Shown one piece after another: positions 7,511 to 13,819 of a stretch of 17,895 bases of DNA. The position numbers and the translations under genes are program-made. Source of the stretch: Nitrosopumilales archaeon (GTDB taxonomy: Archaea > Thermoproteota > Nitrososphaeria > Nitrososphaerales > Nitrososphaeraceae); contig WJXE01000010.1 in NCBI GenBank assembly GCA_009665115.1, positions 1-17,895 of the forward strand, written 5' to 3'. Within the stretch, counting starts at the first letter, position 1, and every line of letters starts with the position of its first letter. Under the pieces are notes generated by a model, which did no database searches, was not told the DNA's origin, and saw only the letters and a list, made by a program, of their open reading frames with translations.

Positions 7511-7852
7511 TCATATTTCAAATATATCAGGACCGGCTTTTCCGGTAAGAGTAGTAGCCTCTCTTTTAGGATTTACTGCATCTATTTTTTTTGATAGTTC
7601 ACTTACTTTCGGATGGCTCAAGAGACCGCTAATTTCATCCAATTCCAAACTAGACCTTATTACTACTCCTCTCTTCTTAGTGATAGAACCAAGCGTATCA
7701 ATTGGATTAATCTCTATCGCTAAAGATGCAGGTCTTCCTTTGGAAGTAGGGAGTCTGAACAGAAATACACCGGGTATGTTAGTAGCCTTCCTTTCCCAAT
7801 TTCGTCCATCATTTAGGAATTGAATCAGCCTTTTATTTACTTCTTCTGTCAT
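7511..7852 (-). CDS. Conserved-looking hypothetical protein (113 residues)
   Basis: The product starts MTEEVNKRLIQFLNDGRNW and is a small soluble alpha/beta protein. A central strand-rich part (GVFLFRLPTSKGRPASLAIEINP, read as several strands) is followed by KKRGVVIRSS and a helical tail ELDEISGLLSHPKVSELSKK. The style and composition match proteins annotated as hypothetical in Nitrososphaeria genomes; the function is unknown. Its ATG comes one base after the stop of the upstream small gene, so the two are probably translated from one mRNA. A TATA-like TTTAAAATA at about 7877-7887 lies 29 bp before the ATG and could give a separate leaderless message. Confidence 0.8.
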   Translation of the reverse strand: MTEEVNKRLIQFLNDGRNWERKATNIPGVFLFRLPTSKGRPASLAIEINPIDTLGSITKKRGVVIRSSLELDEISGLLSHPKVSELSKKIDAVNPKREATTLTGKAGPDIFEI

Positions 7853-7853
7853 G

Positions 7854-8024
7854 CTATAGAATGTACATAGAGGATATTATTTTAAATTTGGCACCTCGAC
7901 GCACTTTCACGGATACTATTTCTCCATCCGTCGTTTCTGTGTGGAACAACATGTTTCCATTTGTCTGTCCGGATATTCTACAAGTTTTTTTGATCTCTTC
8001 AACTGTTGGCTCTTTCGTTTGCAC
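7854..8024 (-). CDS. Small hypothetical protein upstream in a two-gene operon
   Basis: From a GTG start the product is 56 residues: MQTKEPTVEEIKKTCRISGQ, NGNMLFHTETTDGEIVSVKV, RRGAKFKIISSMYIL. It looks like a small beta-rich fold. A strong Shine-Dalgarno-like GGGGGAGG ends 4 nt before the GTG and decides this start. The same frame is open back to 8066 (KNEWSRGIGIGGGN), and beyond one TGA (8067-8069) to an ATG at 8117. The gene may therefore once have been 31 codons longer and have been cut by a nonsense change. One base separates its stop from the next ATG. No family is recognised. Confidence 0.55.
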   Translation of the reverse strand: MQTKEPTVEEIKKTCRISGQTNGNMLFHTETTDGEIVSVKVRRGAKFKIISSMYIL

Positions 8025-8191
8025 ATTGCCTCCCCCGATACCGATGCCACGAGACCATTCATTTTTTCAAGAAGATTCATTTTTTCTTGAATGAGATTTG
8101 AAAAGCAATAAAGACATAAAAAAGCGATGTTATTAATTCGTTTTCCCAAAAACGCAACAATTAGAAAGGAACACGTAGATGCGAAGTGCAA

Positions 8192-8210
8192 TTAGCTTTC
8201 GTGAAGCTAA
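8192..8210. repeat. Hairpin TTAGCTT-TCGTG-AAGCTAA
   Basis: Two perfect 7-nt arms surround a 5-nt loop, between the stop of the 52-residue CxxC gene (8337) and the start of the next minus-strand operon (8024). There is no adjacent T-run on either strand, so a terminator role is weak. An RNA-processing or protein-binding site is possible. Confidence 0.4.
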
Positions 8211-8336
8211 CGTTGACTAACCGAGAAATATATTTCACGAACAAGATCAGTTCAACAACGACCGTAAATTATGTCTACCACATACTAACAATAACAATTC
8301 GGTACACGAGTACTTCTGAACAGGATGTATGCTTGC

Positions 8337-8495
8337 TTAATTTACTTTCCTTGAACAAATGTCATTGTATCTTTCGATAAGAGTGATGTCCTCATCTACC
8401 GCAAACAAGGCTTCTTGAGTAGCTACGTTACCGCAGTGTGCACAGAATATTGTTTTGCCTTTGTGTACAGCAAAGGGTCTTAATGCTGTTAACAT
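8337..8495 (-). CDS. Small CxxC zinc-ribbon-like protein (52 residues)
   Basis: The frame reads MLTALRPFAVHKGKTIFCAH, CGNVATQEALFAVDEDITLI, ERYNDICSRKVN. CAHC at residues 18-21 and a single Cys at 47 suggest a minimal zinc-binding knuckle, with the third ligand in DIC where many relatives would have CxxC. The hydrophobic core FAVDEDITLIERY is typical of tiny zinc-ribbon proteins, which often act as nucleic-acid-binding or regulatory factors. The specific role is unknown. It appears monocistronic. A compound inverted repeat lies 30-90 bp upstream. Confidence 0.65.
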   Translation of the reverse strand: MLTALRPFAVHKGKTIFCAHCGNVATQEALFAVDEDITLIERYNDICSRKVN

Positions 8496-8524
8496 TTTTC
8501 CACTTGATTTTCACTTCACGAGTC

Positions 8525-8586
8525 AGATCAAGTCCAGTTCAAACAATATTATTCATTATTCTTTACTAATTAGAACTGTCTGATCT
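8525..8586. promoter_or_regulatory. Compound inverted repeat around an AT-rich core
   Basis: AGATCA (8525-8530) and CAGTTC (8535-8540) are mirrored by GAACTG (8573-8578) and TGATCT (8581-8586). The core between them (8541-8572) is almost entirely A/T. It lies directly upstream of the minus-strand CxxC gene starting at 8495, so the core could hold its promoter and the arms bind a dimeric regulator. Beyond it, up to 8798, no gene is supported on either strand. Confidence 0.4.
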
Positions 8587-8810
8587 CTAAACACACAATA
8601 ACAAATTAGTGCACACAAATAAACTATGATCTGATTCATTCGAACTCGAATCTTGAGAATGCACCGTCTCGAATAAACATCGGACCTGCAAACACCCCAA
8701 ATGAAACATCACTTCATCGATGCATACATGGTTAAGCCGAACTGTGCCGGTTTAACTAACAAACACTTATTATCTAATTTTGTCTTATCATATTTGTAGG
8801 AGAATTCAGG

Positions 8811-9206
8811 TTGTTTAAAATTCGAAACTTGGCCAAGAAAACAGCAAAAAAAGAAGACAATAATCCCTTTGAGAAGAATAATGAAGCATTTCAAACAGGT
8901 CTTTCAATTGCAAAATTACTGACGTCCTATTGGAACTCGCAACAAAATCCAGGCAAAGCCTACATTTTTAACAGGCGAGTACACCATGGTGAGATTGGAT
9001 CTTTGCTAGGCCTATCCAATCTTTTCAAAAAATCACAACCTCTTCCTGCAGGAATTTTATCAGGTTTAGGAGAAGGGCTAGCAAAGGATGATTATGGCGA
9101 TAGGAAAGAATGGTTTACATTTAAGAAAAAGAGTCATAGTCCAGAACCCTCAACAACCACAAAATCAACGCATACGGCTGTAAGCGATACGGAAGGGGAA
9201 AGGTAG
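8811..9206 (+). CDS. Hypothetical protein (131 residues), Nitrososphaeria-type
   Basis: Translation most likely starts at TTG 8811: an AGGAG at 8798-8802 sits 8 nt upstream and no in-frame ATG exists nearby. The product is basic and soluble. It has a lysine-rich N-terminus (FKIRNLAKKTAKKEDNN), a helical middle (NEAFQTGLSIAKLLTSYW), a Gly/Leu-rich part (GEIGSLLGLSNLF, LPAGILSGLGEGLAKDD) and a Ser/Thr-rich disordered tail. No transmembrane segment or catalytic motif is visible, and the function is unknown. TATA-like stretches lie at about 8766-8790. Confidence 0.75.
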   Translation: MFKIRNLAKKTAKKEDNNPFEKNNEAFQTGLSIAKLLTSYWNSQQNPGKAYIFNRRVHHGEIGSLLGLSNLFKKSQPLPAGILSGLGEGLAKDDYGDRKEWFTFKKKSHSPEPSTTTKSTHTAVSDTEGER

Positions 9207-9244
9207 GAATCTGTCGGCTCATAACAAAGCAGACATGATCTCAT

Positions 9245-9390
9245 TTAGAGTTTGTACATAGTGATATCGAAGCCGGATGAAGTAGAGTAAAACAAAGTAT
9301 CGGCAGCGCTTATGGGAGCATTTTCAACTTCAAGAGGTCTCTTTTAGAAGGTGTTGTTCTTGTTCTTGTATTTCTATAAGTATCTGTCAT
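9245..9390 (-). pseudogene. Small gene split by a 2-bp GA insertion
   Basis: From the ATG at 9390 the frame reads MTDTYRNTRTRTTPSKR and ends soon after. Removing one GA unit from AAAAGAGACC gives a smooth continuation, PLEVENAPISAADTL, FYSTSSGFDITMYKL, to a stop at 9245. The restored product would be about 47 residues. The match in protein character on both sides argues for a real small gene recently broken, or for a sequencing indel in the GA repeat. No family is recognised. Confidence 0.45.
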
Positions 9391-9404
9391 TGACGGCAAG
9401 AGAG

Positions 9405-9515
9405 TTAAATAACATTTAAAGAACTACCCAAATCTGTCATGAGATTTGTGTCTTTCAATTTAGGATCTAACAATTGCTGGACTTTGTGAGGTTTACTATC
9501 GTCGTTTACTTCTCT
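9405..9515 (-). other. Startless open frame with protein-like character
   Basis: The frame REVNDDSKPHKVQQLLDPKL, KDTNLMTDLGSSLNVI is open after a TGA at 9516-9518 and has no ATG or GTG. It ends 14 bp before the ATG of the broken small gene at 9390. It may be the tail of a decayed gene in the same transcript. Confidence 0.25.
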
Positions 9516-9544
9516 TCAGAATGTTAAATCAATAAATTAGTATA

Positions 9545-9850
9545 TTATCTTCTTGTGATCCAAAGCAGCACCGCAAGACCTGCAGATTGTGCAATATTAA
9601 TAGAGAACAGATACGGTGCCGCTGCATCAACTATATTCTTTATCGAAGGTCCTGCGATGTATAATTTAGACCAGAAGATTACAATGACTATATTTTGTAC
9701 TATAAACAATGAAGCAACTAGAACAAGGCCTATGGTAAAGTAGGACTTTATTAATCGCATATTCTGGATGTATGTGGTGATAATGCCACCTAACAAGCCT
9801 ATATTGAGCAGAGCGGCCGCTGCGGCAGCCAGCATAAAATCCAGTGCCAT
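9545..9850 (-). CDS. Three-helix membrane protein, partner of the winged-helix regulator
   Basis: The product has 101 residues with hydrophobic segments at about 5-27 (Ala-rich), 38-60 and 76-98, and ends in RR. It has no charged residues inside the helices and no catalytic motif. The gene follows the winged-helix gene with a 33-bp gap on the same strand, so both are probably one operon. Pairs of an ArsR-like winged-helix protein with a three-helix membrane protein occur repeatedly in Nitrososphaeria and other archaea. A role as a membrane sensor or anti-regulator for the DNA-binding partner is an inference. Confidence 0.75.
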   Translation of the reverse strand: MALDFMLAAAAAALLNIGLLGGIITTYIQNMRLIKSYFTIGLVLVASLFIVQNIVIVIFWSKLYIAGPSIKNIVDAAAPYLFSINIAQSAGLAVLLWITRR

Positions 9851-9883
9851 ACCTATAAAATTTCGCCGTCGTTGATGCTTAAT

Positions 9884-10291
9884 TTACTTTTTCCCAATTT
9901 TAGCCAGTATCTCCACGAAGGAATCGTAATTCTTTTCCATTAATGGTGTTAGAAAGTATGTTGCACCATAAGATTCTTTATTGTCAGTGATAATCAATCC
10001 ATTTTCTGCCAAAACGGAAAGATGATGAATAATAGTTTTATAATCCAATTTTAATTCAGATGAAATTTGGTTAGGGTTAGCGGGATGAGAATTAATTAAT
10101 TCGAGAATTCTTGCCCTATTAGCTCCTCCTTTCGTACTACCGATTAGATACCACAAGACCCGCTTGAACCGAGGGTCAAAATAGTGACCGCCACTACTGC
10201 TGTGATCATCTAGAGCCAAAATGATCTTCCCGATCAATCCTATACTGGAGAAATCAAGAAGAGAAGGAAAGAATGCTCGTCCAGAAGGCAT
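9884..10291 (-). CDS. ArsR-like winged-helix transcriptional regulator
   Basis: The product has 135 residues. The DNA-binding domain covers about 41-115: RFKRVLWYLIGSTKGGANR, RILELINSHPANPNQISSEL, then the recognition helix LDYKTIIHHLSVLAENGLI and a beta wing ITDNKESYGATYFLT. The C-terminal helix (LMEKNYDSFVEILAKIGKK) probably dimerises. No metal-binding Cys cluster is present, so it is unlikely to be a classic ArsR metal sensor. A strong TATA box centred 26 bp before the ATG indicates a leaderless mRNA. It is followed by a three-helix membrane protein gene that is likely its functional partner. Confidence 0.88.
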   Translation of the reverse strand: MPSGRAFFPSLLDFSSIGLIGKIILALDDHSSSGGHYFDPRFKRVLWYLIGSTKGGANRARILELINSHPANPNQISSELKLDYKTIIHHLSVLAENGLIITDNKESYGATYFLTPLMEKNYDSFVEILAKIGKK

Positions 10292-10312
10292 AAGTCATAC
10301 AATCATATCGTG

Positions 10313-10320
10313 AATATAAA
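10313..10320 (-). promoter_or_regulatory. TATA box of the winged-helix/membrane protein operon
   Basis: The minus strand reads ACTTTATATTCA, with TTTATATT centred about 26 bp before the ATG at 10291. The start of transcription would coincide with the start codon. Confidence 0.6.
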
Positions 10321-10442
10321 GTTGTCCGGATTTGCAAATGTCACCAATAACAACAAATATGGGCATGATTTGAGAAATTCCTTATATAATCAATCCATGC
10401 CTACTGCCTCGAAGGCCTTACAATGAGTGTGATTCAGCCCAA

Positions 10443-10535
10443 ATGGCACTTGAGGATACTATTTTTTCAAATCAAATACAACCTGAAGCAATATCTGATC
10501 TTGCAGATTATTTCGTTAGATTCAAAAAAAGTTAA
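10443..10535 (+). CDS. Possible small ORF convergent with the DUF1059 gene
   Basis: From ATG 10443 the frame reads MALEDTIFSNQIQPEAISDL, ADYFVRFKKS (30 residues). The same frame is protein-like further upstream (YNECDSAQ). An ATG at 10397 would join it if one T were removed near 10420, giving about 45 residues. A TATA-like TTATATAA at 10382-10389 precedes it. Its stop overlaps the stop of the opposing DUF1059 gene by a few bases. It may be real, or a frame-shifted remnant. Confidence 0.3.
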   Translation: MALEDTIFSNQIQPEAISDLADYFVRFKKS

Positions 10536-10711
10536 GAACTGCGAATAAGTCCTCGTATTTTCTGTTTCATTTCTGGAGTCATATCTTCCTCTTTCATACC
10601 ATGTACTTTCATCGCATGTTCTCCCCCATTTTTCATAACGTCTTCTTCTGTTTCGCCTTTGACGACGTAGTCGCAGTCAAATCCTGCTTCACGACAGTTT
10701 ATAGTTTTCAT
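10532..10711 (-). CDS. DUF1059 family small protein
   Basis: The complete 59-residue product begins MKTINCREAGFDCDYVVKGE and continues with TEEDVMKNGGEHAMKVHGMK and the helix MTPEMKQKIRGLIRSS. The spacing of the two Cys (6 and 13), the CDYVVKGETEEDV strand-turn and the HAxxxHGM motif are characteristic of DUF1059, a short widespread family of unknown function with possible metal-binding Cys/His. A TATA box centred 26 bp before the ATG gives a leaderless transcript. It appears monocistronic. Confidence 0.9.
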   Translation of the reverse strand: MKTINCREAGFDCDYVVKGETEEDVMKNGGEHAMKVHGMKEEDMTPEMKQKIRGLIRSS

Positions 10712-10732
10712 AAGATGATAAGAAAAAGTCGA

Positions 10733-10740
10733 CCATATAA
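10733..10740 (-). promoter_or_regulatory. TATA box of the DUF1059 gene
   Basis: The minus strand reads CTTATATGG. It is centred about 26 bp before the ATG at 10711, the spacing expected for a leaderless archaeal mRNA. Confidence 0.6.
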
Positions 10741-11176
10741 GTGAGACGTTTCTTGGTGCTCGAATGAGTCCGTATGTAAGGTACTAGCCCATTTCCGCGG
10801 GACTGGGGACGTAACTAAGCGGCGGTCTAGTTTGGACTTGATATGTACTCTACTTCATTATCATTGTATTATTGTTATACTTCAATGTGCCCCGCAAGCA
10901 TAACGGCAGTATTCCTACCGCTTCTGGTACCATTACAATTTATTTCCTTGACCTAGATACATCAGAAGAATTCTTATCAAAGAACTTGATCATCAAAAGT
11001 CAGGAGATGGCTTCATGTATTTACACAAAGACAATACTTACTGCGTTCCTTTTTTTGTCGTCGTTTTCTGATAGCCTTAATCAACGCATTAATCCCATAA
11101 GATATACCGTGAGATGGACGAATAAAATGCGCCCATTTGGAAGTTCTTCTTCTGTCTCATCCTATCTCCTTCCTTC
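10741..11176. other. Spacer, no supported gene
   Basis: A plus-strand frame from a TTG at 10872 stays open into the antisense of the thioredoxin gene. Its first half (GTITIYFLDLDTSEEFLSKN) has some protein character, but it has no recognisable start signal or domain and its end is Ser/Pro-rich shadow sequence. A GC-rich patch at about 10790-10835 contains CCGC/GCGG arms but does not fold into a tRNA. Confidence 0.4.
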
Positions 11177-11896
11177 TTATGGCCCTCCAAGCTCTTTATC
11201 TATCAAAAACTTAAATTCTGGAAACGGCTGCGGTCCTTCTACTTTCTGAGGATTTGAGCCATCACTTTTAACTATTATAAATGAGGGTGTCTGCGTAAAT
11301 CCAAGAGAATGAGCCAGTGCAACATTGCTTTCTACAACGGGCTTCTGCTTTTGGCTATCAAAACATGAATTAAACTTCTGCATATCCAAGCCAGGTATTT
11401 GAGATGCAAATTTTTTCAAATTATCTCTATTTGCCCATCCAGAATCAATAGGTCCTTGATTGTTATACAATAAGTTGTGATATTGCCAAAACTTTCCTTG
11501 ATCACTAGTGCATTGAGCTGCCGAGGCTGCAGGAAAAGAATCAAAACCACGATTAGGTAAGTGTAAAAAGATAAATGCCACTTTACCTGGTTGGACATAA
11601 GTTGAATTTATTTGCGGCTCTGTCGCTGTTACAAATCTATCGCATAAATGACATTGTAGGTCACTAAAATCAATTAAAGTGACGGGAGCTGAGGTACTTC
11701 CTTGATAGGAAGCACCATGTTTTATAAGATTAGATAATGATAGAGCAACATTTTTCTGTATTTGAGCAAAAGCATAGAAGGGATTATGGTGTGGCTGCAA
11801 AGATGAAAGGAGAAGAGATAGAGAGGTTGCTAGTGCTGCGAAAAATATGACAATAGTTACCCTCACCACGAGAGCATTTATTCTATTATTTTTCAT
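11177..11896 (-). CDS. Membrane-anchored DsbA-like thioredoxin-fold protein
   Basis: The product has 239 residues from the ATG at 11896. Residues about 11-33 are an uncleaved anchor or signal segment, so the soluble part faces outside. The thioredoxin-like domain (DsbA/Thioredoxin_4) starts at about 70: PVTLIDFSDLQCHLCDRF holds the active site CHLC (82-85), followed by FIFLHLPNRGFDSFPAASAAQC, the helical insert QGKFWQYHNLLY and the cis-Pro loop QTPSF (Pro 204). Extra Cys (129 and 178) may form a second disulfide. It would make or rearrange disulfides in exported proteins. An upstream in-frame ATG at 11971 lies inside the preceding gene and would add a hydrophilic stretch before the anchor, so I reject it. 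The gene follows the CASC membrane protein by 34 bp. Confidence 0.9.
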   Translation of the reverse strand: MKNNRINALVVRVTIVIFFAALATSLSLLLSSLQPHHNPFYAFAQIQKNVALSLSNLIKHGASYQGSTSAPVTLIDFSDLQCHLCDRFVTATEPQINSTYVQPGKVAFIFLHLPNRGFDSFPAASAAQCTSDQGKFWQYHNLLYNNQGPIDSGWANRDNLKKFASQIPGLDMQKFNSCFDSQKQKPVVESNVALAHSLGFTQTPSFIIVKSDGSNPQKVEGPQPFPEFKFLIDKELGGP

Positions 11897-11930
11897 AATA
11901 TTATTAGATGATTCCTGTTTGTTACATTTG

Positions 11931-12491
11931 CTACGGTGTTGGCGGTTGTTTCTGTTGCTTGAATGAATCAAAAATGCACGGCTTTGTAATCTTATTATGT
12001 ACTGAATATAATGCCCACAGGAGTATACCTATTGATACTATCCTTAATGGGATCTGATAATTTGTAAGAAAATCTGTTGCTATGATGCCAAAACCTCCAA
12101 ATGTAGATATGACAAGAAAACCTATTGAAGAACAGCTGGCACAAGTACTGGAAGCAATACCTAGAATTGAGCCTGAGAATAATGATTTGTCTAACTTTAA
12201 CTCTGAATTTCTAATTACATATACATTCATGGCAACCAATACCCCCATCAATACTGAAGTTATGTTTGTTAGGATGAATCCAGCTATTGCGTCATCAGGA
12301 AGATAAAAAGTTACGACTGGTGAAAAGAACAACAGTTGATCAAATACATTAAAAGCAATCCAAAAAATAGTGAATACGGCAGCAGCTATGGCAATATAGA
12401 CAGGATTTGGAAATACCATCTTAAATGCAAGTGGTATTGTTGTCTTTAGGATTGAGAGCGATTCCCTTCTATTGATATAATCCACTTTCAT
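11931..12491 (-). CDS. Four-helix membrane protein with intramembrane CxxC motif
   Basis: The product has 186 residues with hydrophobic segments at about 31-50, 72-94, 109-131 and 148-165, and a polar Gln/Pro-rich C-tail. The third segment contains SSTCASCSSIGFLVIS, with CASC at 117-120, just where a redox or metal-binding pair would sit at the membrane face. It is not a recognisable VKOR, DsbB or CcdA protein, since the usual quinone-site and paired-loop Cys are missing. The DsbA-like gene follows 34 bp downstream on the same strand, so an electron-exchange role for that partner is a reasonable inference but unproven. No strong TATA box was found at the expected distance. Confidence 0.8.
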   Translation of the reverse strand: MKVDYINRRESLSILKTTIPLAFKMVFPNPVYIAIAAAVFTIFWIAFNVFDQLLFFSPVVTFYLPDDAIAGFILTNITSVLMGVLVAMNVYVIRNSELKLDKSLFSGSILGIASSTCASCSSIGFLVISTFGGFGIIATDFLTNYQIPLRIVSIGILLWALYSVHNKITKPCIFDSFKQQKQPPTP

Positions 12492-12617
12492 TATTTTTCA
12501 TTTTCTTTCCTTCGGTATTGTTTGTTTGCTCATTTAATGATAGGTAAAAATGCTATAAAGTCGTTTCCATTAATAGTTAAAGTTAAAATTGAACCCTTAG
12601 ATCTAGATTAGACATTA

Positions 12618-12846
12618 TTACTCGCTATCCTCACTTCTTTCAAGGCATTTAATTACATCAATTACTGCTTTGTAATTGATATCAATTCTTCCTTTATTTG
12701 CAAACATTACAGAGCCGTTCTAGATAAGAATAATCTAGATCATACTCAATAAAGTCAAAAAATTGTCTAATTCTTCTCAATATTTTCTTGTTATCTCTGT
12801 ACACGTTGACTGTTTGAACAAGCGATAGGGATTTGAATAATATCAT
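12618..12846 (-). pseudogene. Small gene of unknown function split by a frameshift
   Basis: The ATG at 12846 opens a 50-codon frame: MILFKSLSLVQTVNVYRDNK, KILRRIRQFFDFIEYDLDYS, YLE and a poor tail. The overlapping frame, reached by a single-base shift near 12720, continues as NGSVMFANKGRIDINYKAVI, DVIKCLERSEDSE and stops at 12618. Joined, they give a charged, helical protein of about 75-80 residues. Alternatively these are two tiny overlapping genes (the second from ATG 12707). A 7-bp palindrome lies directly upstream. No family is recognised. Confidence 0.4.
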
Positions 12847-12868
12847 CTTTCTAAAGGGTTCTTAAATT

Positions 12869-12886
12869 ACCGACACTATTGTCGGT
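12869..12886. promoter_or_regulatory. Palindrome ACCGACA-CTAT-TGTCGGT, candidate operator
   Basis: Two perfect 7-nt arms flank a 4-bp centre, 23 bp upstream of the ATG at 12846 and next to the TATA-like AATTTAAG (12861-12868) on the minus strand. The position over the TFB/TBP-binding region is what an archaeal repressor site would look like. As an RNA hairpin it would be short and lacks a T-run. Confidence 0.4.
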
Positions 12887-13039
12887 CATTGTTGGATGTA
12901 TACACTCTATTAGAATCGATGGTGCCCAATAAAATGACAAGATTGACATGTGGCCAGCGGGTTTTGACCTTGCAAGTAAATGGTGTCAGTACTTTTTGAT
13001 ATCTTTACCTACATGTGAGTGTTATTGGTCGGTATCTGA

Positions 13040-13570
13040 GTCGGCGTGCGTTTGCTCCAAACCGCTTACCATAACCCCTCGCTAGCGCTCTACGCCAGTC
13101 TATGGTTTCAAATTAGAGCGGCCATATCTACCATGCTGAGTAAACCAATTCGAGAGGATATTCTTGGTAGAATTGTGCGCCCTGCGGTCGAGTTCGATGT
13201 CGAGAAATGCGACGCTATATGTGAAGCTGTACCCGGTCATGATAGAGATGGTGAAGTTAGAGACAGTACGAAGCAAGGAACTGCGAAAGTAGTTGTACAT
13301 GGAGAGAGAATTACAGGTTATACTACGGGCATTTCTTTCTATAACCACTCTGTTGGTTTGACTAATGACGACCTTAAGGCTCTGATTGCTTAGGCACATT
13401 CCTATGGAGCACATGGTATTCTGCACATGGTATTCTGATTCCCACGGGAAACACAGTTGTTTCGCTGGTGTCTCGACGAATGCCTCAAGTTAGTCCAGCA
13501 GCGTAACCTCATAACAATTGGGATGTACAACGAACCAGCTGGCGCCTAGATGCCTTCAATTCTATATTGA
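13040..13570 (+). pseudogene. GNAT acetyltransferase pseudogene (tandem-GNAT family)
   Basis: The frame from about 13040 reads GVRLLQTAYHNPSLALYASL, the end of a first GNAT domain, then IVRPAVEFDVEKCDAICEAV, GHDRDGEVRD, GERITGYTTGISFYNHSVG and TNDDLKALIA, and stops at TAG 13391. Beyond it are a 14-bp tandem duplication (13409-13436), the shifted piece HGILIPTGN, a return shift to QLFRWCLDECLKLVQQRNL, ITIGMYNEPAGA, a second TAG (13547), and PSILY before TGA 13570. These blocks match the known order of a two-domain GNAT family (NDDLKALI, FRWCL, MYNEPAGAYLPSILY). The first domain is missing or unrecognisable upstream. At least four disabling changes make function very unlikely. Confidence 0.85.
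13409..13436 (+). repeat. 14-bp tandem duplication inside the GNAT pseudogene
   Basis: GCACATGGTATTCT occurs twice head to tail. Because 14 is not a multiple of three it shifts the reading frame. Without one copy the frame reads HGILIPTGN, as expected for the GNAT family. It is a classic replication-slippage lesion. Confidence 0.85.
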
Positions 13571-13577
13571 GAATCCG

Positions 13578-13588
13578 CTTATAAATAT
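13578..13588. promoter_or_regulatory. Orphan strong TATA-like box after the GNAT pseudogene
   Basis: CTTATAAATAT is a near-consensus archaeal TATA element readable on both strands. On the plus strand it would start transcription around 13605-13612, where no ORF follows for 200 bp; an ACGCG/CGCGT hairpin and imperfect TTCCT-CGCG repeats lie just downstream. It may serve a small RNA or be chance. The rest of the spacer up to 13819 shows no gene. Confidence 0.3.
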
Positions 13589-13819
13589 GAGTTGCAATGT
13601 TTCCTACGCGCGTGGCCTCACTAGATTCCTCGCGTGTGACGATTTCTCTGGTTGTTCATGACAATTCTTAATTCAATATTTTCTCGTCCTTAAAATTTTT
13701 CTTAAATCGGACCGATGCTAGCAGCGCGAATTGCATATTCGGTTAATAAAAAAAGTCCGATAATCGTCATCACTTTATGATAGTGACATTCTTATTGGGT
13801 AGTCTAGTGTTACAATGTT

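Noticed and set aside
7347..7823. Plus-strand open frame of 158 codons
   Set aside because: It is antisense to the 113-residue minus-strand gene, which has better protein character, a promoter and an operon partner. The plus frame is Ser/Phe/Pro-rich shadow sequence.
7916..8191. Minus-strand frame of 91 codons
   Set aside because: The neighbouring frame over the same bases (7854-8024) is more protein-like, has a strong Shine-Dalgarno and abuts the next gene.
10872..11249. Plus-strand open frame of 125 codons from TTG
   Set aside because: It runs into the antisense of the DsbA-like gene, has no start signal or recognisable domain, and its second half is low-complexity Ser/Pro.
11897..11971. 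N-terminal extension of the DsbA-like protein to ATG 11971
   Set aside because: It overlaps the upstream gene and places 25 polar residues before the membrane anchor.
13409..13436. Short tandem repeat as a possible CRISPR or attachment site
   Set aside because: Only two directly adjacent copies without spacer. It is explained as a slippage duplication in a pseudogene.
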